A stretch of DNA of 64,000 bases from Salinisphaera sp002433465 (GCF_040361435.1 NZ_APNL01000007.1:1-64000); one strand, 5' to 3'; positions 35,613 to 44,089 are shown, counted from the first letter of the stretch. The notes: generated by a model not told the origin, from the letters alone. Program-made: numbers and translations.

Positions 35613-38162
35613 CTAGCTTCCAACTTTCTCAAGTTCTAGTAGCCCTCTGCGCAACAGCGAACTACCATTGGCATCGCCTATGGCTTTCGGCGCGAAACGG
35701 AAGGTTCGACTTGCCTCCTCAATACGGCTCCTTGCGGCCCTAGCAGGTGAGCTATCACTAGAAAGATCTTCACCCGAGACTAGTTTTCTGACGGCATCTA
35801 ATACTCTAGTAACAGTTGCTTTACGTATGTCCCCTGAATTAATAGCGCCCGTAGCGACATCGAATGCCAAAACACGACCGGGCAGATCGTCCACTTTGCT
35901 CGAAATTGTCCAAGATATATCGTGCACAGCCTCCAAATCTTGGACATAGGACTCTTTCTGCTTTTCATCAATAGTATTATTTAATGCCGCTCTCAGGTCA
36001 TCGCGTGAGCGCGAGAGAAAAGAAACCGCAGCTCCGGTGTTCCCTTCGTTATTACGTTGAACACTAATCTGAGCATTTGTTCGAGCTCTAAGGCCATACC
36101 AAACTGCCGGATTTCTCGAATGATCTAATGCCAGATCGCATACATCAATTGCGTTCGCAAACAGGCCTTTTTCTGTCAGAGCCTGAAACCATAAGTCGAA
36201 AAGCAAAGGTTTTTTCTGACCGTATTTATAAGCGTTCGAAAACGCTGTAACAGCCATGTCTGTGTCAACTGGAAGACAGCATCGTCCGCGCAGTAAAAGC
36301 AAATCCGGATTATTTTTCGCGTTTTTCAAAGCCGAGTCCGCAGTTTCGATCGCTCTAGCATGGTCCCCAATACGCGACAAAGATATTGCTTGATTTATAG
36401 CGAGCCCTATCTTTCTTTTTGCGCCACTGCCATTAACCGCAGCTGCTTTTTTCGCATACCCCCGTGCTACCGAAAACAGCCTGCTATGGTCAGGCACCAG
36501 ATCATTGCCAGCAGATACAACCGCCGCCGCAGTTGCTTCGGAAATCGAAAATCGAGGCTCTTTGTCGATAATTTTAGGGGCATCGACCAGAAATAATGCT
36601 TGTAACTCGGCTAGCGCGTCATCCAGTTGCTGCTTACCAACCTTAGTGACCTCAAGAAGCTCGGTTCGAGAAGATTCTCTAAGCACTGCTGCCACGTACA
36701 ACACTCTTCTAGCCAAATGCGAGAGTGCCTCCAACTCCTTTTGAAGCGCGGCCGACCTTGCATCCTCGCCCGGCTTACCCTTCCACTCGTCTATCGCTTC
36801 ACCGCAGTTGTATCCCTGCTTAACCAAGCGGAGCAGTGATTCAGTCCAGAGCGGCGAACCATCACTAGCTTTCTCCAAGCGAGTTATATCACCCGCTTTT
36901 AATGGCTGTAGCCCGAAACGCTCCAGTCGATCATGAACGAGCGCTTTGTATGCGTCACCGCCAAGCCCGAGCACTTGAACGCACTGTTCATTTGAGAACG
37001 CGTAGTTCGCCCTAGTAGTCAACAAAAACTTAGAGGGTGCTGCGGCTGCAATTTTTTGGACAACCTCAAAAACTTTGCGCTGATCGTTTTGATCCAAAGA
37101 ATCAATATCATCCACAATCACTAACGATGGGATGATCCTCAAGCTGTCCCTGAGCATTTTTAGCAATTGGTATTCGCCAGACTGTTCCTGCGCCAGCTCT
37201 GTCTCAGTCGCAGCACCGGTCGCAAGCGCTAAACTTTCTAGCAACTCGAATGGTGACGAATACCAGCACTCCGGAAGTTCCATGTATTCGTTTCTCTCAG
37301 CACGAAACTGGAACTTTTTAGCTGAAAGCCACAATACTTGCTCGAATGGCTGAGGAGCGTTTTTATAAAAACTGGAGGCAAACTCATAGGCTATAGATGT
37401 TTTACCTTTCCCACCGAGCCCCGCCAATAACCTTATCGGCGCGAGATCATCAGCCATCCATGCCCAAAGAAAACCGATAATTTCTTGGCGACCAAATAAC
37501 TGAGTGCAAATCAGGTTTCGATCCGGCAGATTATTGGGAATCACTCTCGAAACCGCGTTCGCTGGACTGACTTTGACCGGCGATGCAAGCAACCGTCTTG
37601 CATCACGATCCGAGTTCAAAAATTCCCAGTGCTCAGGTATTACAGCCTTCAAGCACTCATCTTTCCGCCTAAAAAATACGGTTTTTTCGAGAAAAATAGG
37701 GCGACCAGGCTTATTTTCCGGTCCATTTTTAACTGTAAATACAGGTTGGTCGAGATGAGACCGCTTCGGAACATAAATCACGACAACCCGCTTGCCACTA
37801 ATAGTTATAGGACTAGTGTGGAAAGCTATGCGCTCCGACGCGTAACTATCCAGTGCGCTTTTGAGATGTGATGCAAGCTTAGCTTCTTGATCGAAACCAC
37901 TTAAAATAAATTCTTGATCTTTTTTTCTCTCGCTAACGCCGATTAGGAGATAGCCACCGTATGAATTAAAAAATGCTATAACGTCTTTGGCTAACTCGGC
38001 GTATGCCTCTTTTTCGTCGGCTACAGTTTCTTTACAGTCATATAAGTCGAACTCAAAGGACAAAGGATTGCCACCGGGAGCTAGCACCTCCGCCAAATCG
38101 GCACCAACCAATCCGTTTTCCACAGCATCCAACAGAGATTCTTTTTGTTTTAATATCTCCAT
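35613..38162 (-). CDS. Schlafen-AlbA_2 / NB-ARC (STAND) / TPR protein, candidate anti-phage sensor
   Basis: The product is 849 residues. Residues about 35-170 are a Schlafen AlbA_2 domain: FDLYDCKETV, then ELAKDVIAFFNSYGGYLLIGV and TVFFRRKDECLKA. A NB-ARC-type STAND NTPase follows: Walker A GLGGKGKTS (249-257), Walker B LVIVDDIDSL (347-356), and the sensor-like KFLLTTRANY (378-387). After a winged-helix-like part (about 480-570) the C-terminal third is helical repeats of TPR type (for example RIGDHARAIETADSALKNAKNNPD and LFANAIDVCDLALDHSRNP). STAND proteins bind a trigger with the C-terminal repeats, oligomerise on ATP and activate the N-terminal effector; AlbA_2 domains can be RNA/DNA-binding or nuclease-like. 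An abortive-infection role is inference from architecture. The gene is AT-rich and flanked by housekeeping genes, a sign of transfer. Confidence 0.75.
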   Translation of the reverse strand: MEILKQKESLLDAVENGLVGADLAEVLAPGGNPLSFEFDLYDCKETVADEKEAYAELAKDVIAFFNSYGGYLLIGVSERKKDQEFILSGFDQEAKLASHLKSALDSYASERIAFHTSPITISGKRVVVIYVPKRSHLDQPVFTVKNGPENKPGRPIFLEKTVFFRRKDECLKAVIPEHWEFLNSDRDARRLLASPVKVSPANAVSRVIPNNLPDRNLICTQLFGRQEIIGFLWAWMADDLAPIRLLAGLGGKGKTSIAYEFASSFYKNAPQPFEQVLWLSAKKFQFRAERNEYMELPECWYSSPFELLESLALATGAATETELAQEQSGEYQLLKMLRDSLRIIPSLVIVDDIDSLDQNDQRKVFEVVQKIAAAAPSKFLLTTRANYAFSNEQCVQVLGLGGDAYKALVHDRLERFGLQPLKAGDITRLEKASDGSPLWTESLLRLVKQGYNCGEAIDEWKGKPGEDARSAALQKELEALSHLARRVLYVAAVLRESSRTELLEVTKVGKQQLDDALAELQALFLVDAPKIIDKEPRFSISEATAAAVVSAGNDLVPDHSRLFSVARGYAKKAAAVNGSGAKRKIGLAINQAISLSRIGDHARAIETADSALKNAKNNPDLLLLRGRCCLPVDTDMAVTAFSNAYKYGQKKPLLFDLWFQALTEKGLFANAIDVCDLALDHSRNPAVWYGLRARTNAQISVQRNNEGNTGAAVSFLSRSRDDLRAALNNTIDEKQKESYVQDLEAVHDISWTISSKVDDLPGRVLAFDVATGAINSGDIRKATVTRVLDAVRKLVSGEDLSSDSSPARAARSRIEEASRTFRFAPKAIGDANGSSLLRRGLLELEKVGS

Positions 38163-38177
38163 ATCGCCTCATTAAGC

Positions 38178-38209
38178 ACAATAAAGAAAACGGACCAAAG
38201 GCCCGTTTT
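38178..38209 (-). terminator. rho-independent terminator of the nrd operon
   Basis: On the minus strand AAAACGGGCC and GGTCCGTTTT pair (one G-U) around TTT, followed by CTTTATTGTG. It lies 12 bases after the nrdB stop and before the STAND gene. Confidence 0.85.
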
Positions 38210-38221
38210 TAAATTACCAAC

Positions 38222-39421
38222 TCAATCCCAGCTCAAAGCACCACCACTCTGATACTCAATCACCCGAGTCTCGAAGAAATTCTTCTCCTTCTTGAGATCC
38301 ATCATCTCGCTCATCCAGGGGAACGGGTTTTCCGCGCCGGGGTATAGCTCGGCCAGGCCGATCTGTGAACAACGACGGTTGGCGATGAACTTCATGTACT
38401 CATCGAACATGCTGGCGTTGAGGCCGAGCACGCCGCGGGGCATGGTGTCGTGGGCGTATTCGATTTCCAGGTGCATGGCTTCGTCGATCATGCGACGGGC
38501 TTCGTCCTGGAATTCCTGCGTCCAGAGGTTCGGGTTTTCGATCTTGATCTGGTTGATCACGTCGATGCCGAAGTTCAGGTGCATGGACTCGTCACGCATG
38601 ATGTATTGCATCTGCTCGGCGGTGCCGGTCATCTTGTTGCGGCGGCCGAAGCTCAGATACTGCACGAAGCCGGCATAGAACCAGATGCCTTCGAAGATCA
38701 CGTAGAAGGCGATCAGGTCACGCAAAAAGATCTGGTCGTTTTCGTGGGTGCCGGTCTGGAAGTTGGGGTCGTTCAGGCTCTGGGTGTACTGCATGGCCCA
38801 GGCTGCCTTGTTGTGCACGCTGGGCAGCTCGCGGTACATGTTGAAGATCTCGCCCTCGTCGAGGTTGAGGCTTTCCACGATGTACTGGAAGGTATGCCCG
38901 TGCACGGCTTCCTCGAAGGCCTGGCGCAGCAGGTACTGACGGCATTCGGGGTTGGTGAGGTGCTTGTACACGCCCAGCACGATGTTGTTGGCCACCAGCG
39001 ATTCGCTGGAGGCGAAGAAGCCGAAGCCGCGCTTGAGGATAAGGCGCTCGTCTTCGGTGAGGGCGTCCGGGTCCTGCCACATGGCGATGTCGGCGGACAT
39101 GCTCACTTCCTGCGGCATCCAGTGGTTGGCGCAGGCGTTGAGGTACTTTTCCCAGGCCCAGGTGTACTTGAAGGGTACGAGCTGGTTGACGTCGGCGCGG
39201 CAGTTGATGATGCGCTTTTCGTCGACCGAGACACGGCCGGCGCCGAGTTCGACCTGTTCCAGGCCGGTGACGGCTTCTTCCGCGCCGGACTGGTTGGTTT
39301 TTTCGGGCTGCTTGTCGAGCGCGTACGGATCGGGCGCGTTGCCGGCCGGGTTCGGGTTGGCCGTGCTGCCCGGCTTGTGCTCGGGGGTGCCCTGGCGGGG
39401 TGTGTCTTCGAAGTCGAGCAT
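38222..39421 (-). CDS. nrdB: ribonucleotide reductase beta subunit, probable subclass Ic
   Basis: The 399-residue product is the radical-generating small subunit. Ligands can be read in order: Glu140 (FASSESLVANN), Glu171 and His174 (FEEAVHGHTFQYI), the Glu in YVIFEGIWFYAG, then Glu and His in RDESMHLNFG. The residue four after His174, Tyr122 in E. coli, is Phe178, and the first ligand is Glu instead of Asp. This is the pattern of Chlamydia-type subclass Ic enzymes, which use an Mn(IV)/Fe(III) cofactor instead of a tyrosyl radical. The first about 60 residues are a Pro/Gly-rich extension. It is the last gene of nrdA-brnT-brnA-nrdB, 61 bases after brnA. Confidence 0.93.
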   Translation of the reverse strand: MLDFEDTPRQGTPEHKPGSTANPNPAGNAPDPYALDKQPEKTNQSGAEEAVTGLEQVELGAGRVSVDEKRIINCRADVNQLVPFKYTWAWEKYLNACANHWMPQEVSMSADIAMWQDPDALTEDERLILKRGFGFFASSESLVANNIVLGVYKHLTNPECRQYLLRQAFEEAVHGHTFQYIVESLNLDEGEIFNMYRELPSVHNKAAWAMQYTQSLNDPNFQTGTHENDQIFLRDLIAFYVIFEGIWFYAGFVQYLSFGRRNKMTGTAEQMQYIMRDESMHLNFGIDVINQIKIENPNLWTQEFQDEARRMIDEAMHLEIEYAHDTMPRGVLGLNASMFDEYMKFIANRRCSQIGLAELYPGAENPFPWMSEMMDLKKEKNFFETRVIEYQSGGALSWD

Positions 39422-39482
39422 GGTGGCTTTCCTTTTGCTGTGCTTCGTTAAAAAGCGGTGTTCTGTTGCGTCGTTACGCGCG

Positions 39483-39695
39483 TTATTTGGACGTTCTTTC
39501 CGCCGCCTGCACGATCTCGATGTCTTTCTTGAGCATTTGATTGGCTAGCTCGCGCGGCTCAATGCCTTGATCGCGCGAGCGTTTCGCCAAAAACTCCATG
39601 ACATCGCTGTCGAGATACAACGGAATATTGTGCGAGGCGTTGGGCCGATAGAATTTGCCGCGTTCGCCTTTTGAAAAATCGTATTCGTCTTTCAT
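39483..39695 (-). CDS. brnA: BrnA-type antitoxin
   Basis: The 70-residue product starts MKDEYDFSKGERGKFY, the usual BrnA opening, followed by a ribbon-helix-helix-like part: NIPLYLDSDVMEFLAKRSRDQGIEPRELANQML. Its start codon overlaps the brnT stop by four bases, a sign of translational coupling. It would bind and neutralise BrnT and, as a complex, bind DNA. It lies between nrdA and nrdB on the same strand. The frame extends upstream to 39845, but only the internal ATG at 39695 gives the conserved start. Confidence 0.85.
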   Translation of the reverse strand: MKDEYDFSKGERGKFYRPNASHNIPLYLDSDVMEFLAKRSRDQGIEPRELANQMLKKDIEIVQAAERTSK

Positions 39696-40000
39696 ATGTC
39701 GCCACCTTCGTAGTCGCGTTGTTCCCGTCTGCTGGCACGCCGCGCCGAGATAATGCGTATATCGATCTCGTTTTCGCTCCACTCGGCCAAGGTGTGAACC
39801 ACGACCAGCAAGCCTGTTTCCGGTACTACACCGAGTGTAATCCAACGCTCTTCGGTTTCGCTGTGCGCCGGATCGGCAATTGTCAGAGCCAGCGGGTCAC
39901 GAAAAACGCCTACGGCGACATCGAAGCTCACGCCGTGTTTTCGTCGATTGGCAAGCGCTTTGGCGGCATCCCATTGGTAACGAAAACACGGCGTGCTCAT
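39692..40000 (-). CDS. brnT: BrnT family toxin
   Basis: The 102-residue product shows BrnT features: FRYQWDAAKALANRRKHGVSFD (the W-D-xxKAxxNxxKHGVSF pattern), FRDPLALTIADPAHSETEERWITLG, and the C-terminal IRIISARRASRREQRDYE. BrnT is a RelE-fold ribonuclease toxin that halts translation. The start is nine bases past the nrdA stop, and the end overlaps brnA. All conserved parts are present, so it should be active. A toxin gene in the middle of nrdAB is very unusual. Confidence 0.9.
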   Translation of the reverse strand: MSTPCFRYQWDAAKALANRRKHGVSFDVAVGVFRDPLALTIADPAHSETEERWITLGVVPETGLLVVVHTLAEWSENEIDIRIISARRASRREQRDYEGGDI

Positions 40001-40009
40001 GGCTAACGC

Positions 40010-43000
40010 CTACTGGCAGGCCTCGCAGTCCGGGTCGTCGATGGCACAGGCCATGGGCGCAGTCGGCTTGCCTTCCGGCGCGGGTGCCGTGGCCGAGGCC
40101 GTGGGCCGGGCCTTGGGCGCTTCGGCCACGCTCGCGCCGTTGGACGCTGCGTTGACCGTCTGACCGCCGCCGTTGGCCGAACCGCCGGTGACCGAGCCGC
40201 CCGCGCCGGTACCGCCGCCGGAGCCCTTGCCGCCGTTGCCGACCGCGTTCAGGCGATGATCGGTGATCGTCGACTTCTCTGTATGCGTGGCACTGGTGGA
40301 GCGCAGGTAGTAGGTGGTCTTCAGGCCTTTCTTCCAGGCGAACTTGTAGAGTTCGTCCAGCTTGCGGCCCGAGGGTTCGGCCATGTACAGGTTCAGGCTC
40401 TGGGCCTGATCCAGCCATTTCTGGCGGCGTGAACCGGCTTCCACCAACCAGCGCGGGTCGATCTCGAAGGCGCATTTGTAGAGCACTTTCAGGTCGTCCG
40501 GAATTCGGTCGATGCCCTGCACGCTGCCGTCGTAGTACTTGAGATCGTTGGCCATGACCTCGTCCCACAGGCCCAGGGCCTTGAGGTCTTCCACGAGGTA
40601 GGGGTTGGCCACGGTGAACTCGCCCGACAGGTTCGATTTGACGTACAGGTTCTGGTACGTCGGCTCGATGGACTGGCTCACGCCGGTGATGTTGGCGATG
40701 GTCGCGGTGGGCGCGATGGCCATGCAGTTGGAGTTACGCATGCCCACGTTCATGACGCGCTCGCGCAGGGTTTCCCAATCCAGCGTCTGGGATTCGTCCT
40801 GATCGAGATACTCTTCGCCGCGGTTTTCACGCAGGATCTTGATCGAGTCGATCGGCAGGATGCCCTGATCCCATAGGCTGCCCTTGAAGGTGCTGTAGGC
40901 GCCGCGTTCTTCGGCCAGGTTGGTCGAGGCCTTGATGGCGAGATAGCTGATCTGCTCCATCGAGCGATCGGCGAATTCGACCGCCTCGCTGGATTCGTAG
41001 GGCAGCTTGAGCTTGTAGAGCGCGTCCTGGAAGCCCATCAGACCCATGCCGACCGGGCGGTGACGCAGGTTGGAGTCACGCGCGGTCTTCACGCTGTAGT
41101 AGTTGTACTCGATGACGTTATCGAGCATGCGCATGGCGGTGTTGATGGTGGCTTCCAGCTTGGCCACGTTCAGCTCGCCGTTCTCGATATGCTGCGGCAG
41201 GTTCACGGAGCCCAGGTTGCAGACCGCGATTTCCTTGCCCGGCGAGGTGTTGAGCGTGATCTCGGTGCACAGGTTGGACGAATGCACCACGCCCTTGTGC
41301 TGCTGCGGGCTGCGCAGGTTGCACGGGTCCTTGAAGGTGAACCACGGGTGGCCCGTTTCGAACAGCAGGCTGAGCATCTTGCGCCACAGGTTGACCGCCG
41401 AGATGGTCTTGACGTTCTTGATCTCGCCACGCGCGGCCTTGGCCTCGTAGCCGGCATAGGCTTCTTCGAAGGCCTTGCCGGTGAGGTCGTGCAGGTCCGG
41501 CACGTCGTTGGGCGAGAACAGCGTCCACTGTTCGTCGTTGAGCACACGCTTGACGAACAGATCCGGGATCCAGTTCGCGGTGTTCATGTCGTGGCAGCGA
41601 CGACGGTCGTCGCCGGTGTTCTTGCGCAGGTCGAGGAATTCCTCGATGTCCTTGTGCCAGGTTTCCAGATAGGCACAGACCGCGCCCTTGCGCTTGCCGC
41701 CCTGGTTCACGGCCACGGCCGTATCGTTGACCACTTTCAGGAACGGGACCACGCCCTGCGACTTGCCGTTGGTGCCCTTGATATGGGCGCCCATGGCACG
41801 CACCGGCGTCCAGTCGTTGCCCAGGCCGCCGGCGAATTTCGACAGCAGCGCGTTGTCCTGTACCGCTTCGTAGATGCCGTGCAGGTCGTCGGCCACGGTG
41901 GTCAGATAGCAGCTCGACAGCTGCGGACGCAGCGTGCCGGAGTTGAACAGCGTCGGCGTGGACGACATGAAGTCGAAGCTCGACAGCAGCTTGTAGAACT
42001 CGATCGCTTTTTCTTCGCGCTCGATTTCGTTGATCGCCAGGCCCATCGCCACGCGCATGTAGAACGCCTGCGGCAGTTCGAAGCGCTTGGACTCGTGATG
42101 GATGAAGTAGCGGTCGTAGAGCGTCTGCAAGCCCAGATAGGTGAACTGCAGGTCGCGATCGGCGATCAGCGCTTCGCCGAGGCGATCCAGGTCGTATTCC
42201 ATCAGCTCGGGGGCGAGCAGCTCGTGGTGTACGCCGCGGGCGATGAAGTCCTTGAAGTAGGAGGGATACGCCGTGCGCATTTCGGCGTGGGTCGCATACT
42301 CGACCTGGCCGTCGGCAAGGAAGGTCAGCGCTTCGTGGCGCAGCTTGTCCATGAGCAGACGCGCGGCGACCATGCCGTAGTTGGGCTCGGCTTCCAGGCG
42401 CTGGCGGGCCGAAAGTACGAGCGCGGTGGACAGCTCGTCTTCGGAGATGCCATCGAAGGCGTTCTTGAGCGTGTCCTTGAGCACCTGCTCGGCGGCCACG
42501 CCGTCGATGCCGGCACAGGCCTCGTCGATCACGCGACCCAGACGGTCGCGATCCAGCGGGCGGGTGGTGCCATCCTTGAAGGCGACATTGATATCCGCGG
42601 CCTGGGCCGGCTCGCCGGCTTCCACGCCCTTTTCGGCCAGCTTGGCGGCACGCTCGTGGGCGCGCTCTTCGCGATACAGCACGTAGGAACGCGCGACCTT
42701 GTGCTCGCCGCTGCGCATGAGCGCGAGCTCGACGTAGTCCTGGATATCCTCGATATGTACCGCGCCGCCGCCGGGCAGGCTGCGGGTGACGCCCTGCACG
42801 ACCTGTTCGGTGATGTGCTTGACGGTTTCACGGATACGCGAGGAGGCCGCGCCCTGTTGGCCTTCGACATCGATGAAGGCCTTGGTTACGGCCAGCTCGA
42901 TCTTGGAGGCATCGAACGGGGTGACCTTGCCATTACGGCGGATGACCTTGTAGCTGCCCGGCGCCGTCGCCTCGATGCTGGCGCCGTACGAATCGGCCGC

Positions 43001-43054
43001 TGCCGGCTGTTCGCTGCGCGCATTCGCGCGATCGGAAACCTGTGTGTGCTCCAT
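40010..43054 (-). CDS. nrdA: ribonucleoside-diphosphate reductase alpha subunit
   Basis: The 1014-residue product is the catalytic subunit that reduces ribonucleotides to deoxyribonucleotides. Two ATP-cone regions lie at about 35-135 (YKVIRRNGKVTPFDASKIE) and about 155-250 (VAFKDGTTRPLDRDRLGRVI). Active-site parts: LSSCYLTTVADDLHGIYE (first redox Cys), NLCTEITLNTSPGKEIAVCNLGSVNL split as Asn-x-Cys-x-Glu and second Cys, and the C-terminal shuttle DPDCEACQ. A Gly/Pro-rich linker precedes the tail. The tandem cones and length fit the NrdA partners of subclass Ic NrdB. Two NrdR boxes and DnaA boxes lie upstream. Confidence 0.95.
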   Translation of the reverse strand: MEHTQVSDRANARSEQPAAADSYGASIEATAPGSYKVIRRNGKVTPFDASKIELAVTKAFIDVEGQQGAASSRIRETVKHITEQVVQGVTRSLPGGGAVHIEDIQDYVELALMRSGEHKVARSYVLYREERAHERAAKLAEKGVEAGEPAQAADINVAFKDGTTRPLDRDRLGRVIDEACAGIDGVAAEQVLKDTLKNAFDGISEDELSTALVLSARQRLEAEPNYGMVAARLLMDKLRHEALTFLADGQVEYATHAEMRTAYPSYFKDFIARGVHHELLAPELMEYDLDRLGEALIADRDLQFTYLGLQTLYDRYFIHHESKRFELPQAFYMRVAMGLAINEIEREEKAIEFYKLLSSFDFMSSTPTLFNSGTLRPQLSSCYLTTVADDLHGIYEAVQDNALLSKFAGGLGNDWTPVRAMGAHIKGTNGKSQGVVPFLKVVNDTAVAVNQGGKRKGAVCAYLETWHKDIEEFLDLRKNTGDDRRRCHDMNTANWIPDLFVKRVLNDEQWTLFSPNDVPDLHDLTGKAFEEAYAGYEAKAARGEIKNVKTISAVNLWRKMLSLLFETGHPWFTFKDPCNLRSPQQHKGVVHSSNLCTEITLNTSPGKEIAVCNLGSVNLPQHIENGELNVAKLEATINTAMRMLDNVIEYNYYSVKTARDSNLRHRPVGMGLMGFQDALYKLKLPYESSEAVEFADRSMEQISYLAIKASTNLAEERGAYSTFKGSLWDQGILPIDSIKILRENRGEEYLDQDESQTLDWETLRERVMNVGMRNSNCMAIAPTATIANITGVSQSIEPTYQNLYVKSNLSGEFTVANPYLVEDLKALGLWDEVMANDLKYYDGSVQGIDRIPDDLKVLYKCAFEIDPRWLVEAGSRRQKWLDQAQSLNLYMAEPSGRKLDELYKFAWKKGLKTTYYLRSTSATHTEKSTITDHRLNAVGNGGKGSGGGTGAGGSVTGGSANGGGQTVNAASNGASVAEAPKARPTASATAPAPEGKPTAPMACAIDDPDCEACQ

Positions 43055-43154
43055 GGCTATGCCTCTTGAAATCTGCCGCGCCGGGAGAACGACGCTGCGA
43101 TAAAACGAAACCGATAAACGCCGTGCCGCGCTGGGGACAACGTTCTGGCAGCGA

Positions 43155-43182
43155 ACTCTACCCCACTAGATACTGTGGTCAA
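43155..43182 (-). promoter_or_regulatory. predicted nrdA promoter
   Basis: On the minus strand TTGACC (43177-43182) and TAGAGT (43155-43160) are spaced by 16 bases, a good sigma-70 pair about 100 bases before the nrdA ATG. The proximal NrdR box fills most of the spacer, as expected for repression. Confidence 0.6.
43163..43178. promoter_or_regulatory. NrdR box 1 (proximal)
   Basis: CCACTAGATACTGTGG is close to the palindromic NrdR consensus ACACWATATATWGTGT. It lies between the -35 and -10 elements of the predicted nrdA promoter. Confidence 0.7.
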
Positions 43183-43204
43183 GCACCCTTTTTCGCCGCC
43201 ACTA

Positions 43205-43220
43205 GAACTATATGTTGTGG
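43205..43220. promoter_or_regulatory. NrdR box 2 (distal)
   Basis: GAACTATATGTTGTGG matches the NrdR consensus and lies exactly 42 bp from box 1. This is four helical turns, the usual spacing of tandem NrdR boxes upstream of ribonucleotide reductase operons. Confidence 0.75.
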
Positions 43221-43237
43221 TCGGCCGGTGTACAAGA

Positions 43238-43258
43238 GGTGGACAACACTGTGGATAA
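43238..43258. promoter_or_regulatory. two DnaA boxes upstream of nrdA
   Basis: TGTGGATAA (43250-43258) is the exact complement of the DnaA box TTATCCACA. GGTGGACAA (43238-43246) is the complement of TTGTCCACC, one base from a standard box. Both have the same orientation and lie behind the distal NrdR box, as in the E. coli nrdAB regulatory region. Confidence 0.65.
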
Positions 43259-43579
43259 ACCCGGGCACAAACCGCCCAAACGCGCGTGGCGCAAGGCATT
43301 GGGGCAGTGGTTACTGGCTGGCCAGCCAACGGCTCACTTGGGTGGCAGGGGTACGTTGTTGCCTTGCCCGCCACGCTGCGCCAAATTTGCACAGATCTTG
43401 TGACCGTTCTGTAAAAGACTTGGCGTACAAGCGTTTTCAGCGGCGAGCGGCCCCGAGGCGACCCACGAAAACCGACACGATAAAAATTTTTTGCCACATC
43501 GCGTTTTTCGATAGTCAAAACCGTCCGGTAATGCCTGCCCGCAGTGGCAGCACCGGCATTCACAGGTGACAATAGGCCC

Positions 43580-44089
43580 ATGGATATCATCGTCATACGT
43601 CACGGCATCGCGCTCGATGCGGACAAGGCACACGGCATGGGCCTGTCCGACGAAGAGCGCCCGCTCACGCCGGAAGGCATGCGCCGTACCCGCGCGGCCG
43701 CGGCCGGCCTGCGCGCTGCGCTCAAGGACCTGGCCGTGGACGACATCGTCACCAGCCCGCTCGTGCGCGCGGTGCAGACCGCCGAGATTCTGTCCGGCTA
43801 TCTGGACGATGCCACCATCGAGGAAGCCAACGTCCTGGCCCCACCCGTGGATATGGCCGCGCTGGACGAATACCTGCATACCCATTTCGGCGATCGCCGG
43901 CTGGTACTGGTGGGCCACGAGCCAGACCTGGCCACCTGGGTGTCCTGGAGCCTGACCCGCCGGCGCGACCGGCTGATGGCCTTCAAGAAAGCCGGCGCCG
44001 CGCTGCTGGAATTCCCCGGCCCGCCGGACGGCGGCACCGGCACGCTGCGCTGGCTGCTCACCGCCCGCCAGCTGCGCAAGCTCGGTTAG
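43580..44089 (+). CDS. sixA: phosphohistidine phosphatase SixA
   Basis: The product is 169 residues from the ATG at 43580. It starts with the histidine-phosphatase motif MDIIVIRHGIALD (Arg-His-Gly), then ERPLTPEGMRRTR, TSPLVRAVQTAEIL and LVGHEPDLATW with the second catalytic His. SixA removes phosphate from histidine of phosphorelay proteins such as ArcB or the nitrogen PTS. Length is normal for the family. It is followed 37 bases later by the YnfA gene on the same strand. Confidence 0.88.
   Translation: MDIIVIRHGIALDADKAHGMGLSDEERPLTPEGMRRTRAAAAGLRAALKDLAVDDIVTSPLVRAVQTAEILSGYLDDATIEEANVLAPPVDMAALDEYLHTHFGDRRLVLVGHEPDLATWVSWSLTRRRDRLMAFKKAGAALLEFPGPPDGGTGTLRWLLTARQLRKLG

Larger units (their letters stand above)
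43055..43579. other. regulatory gap between nrdA and sixA
   Basis: 525 bases without a gene separate divergent nrdA and sixA. The nrdA side carries a promoter, two NrdR boxes and two DnaA boxes, listed separately. On the sixA side an AT-rich TAAAAATTTTTTG segment near 43480-43494 may be part of a promoter. Confidence 0.6.

Noticed and set aside
41060..43069. 669-codon plus-strand frame opposite nrdA
   Set aside because: Antisense shadow: nrdA has all active-site motifs, and the opposite frame shows no recognisable domain.
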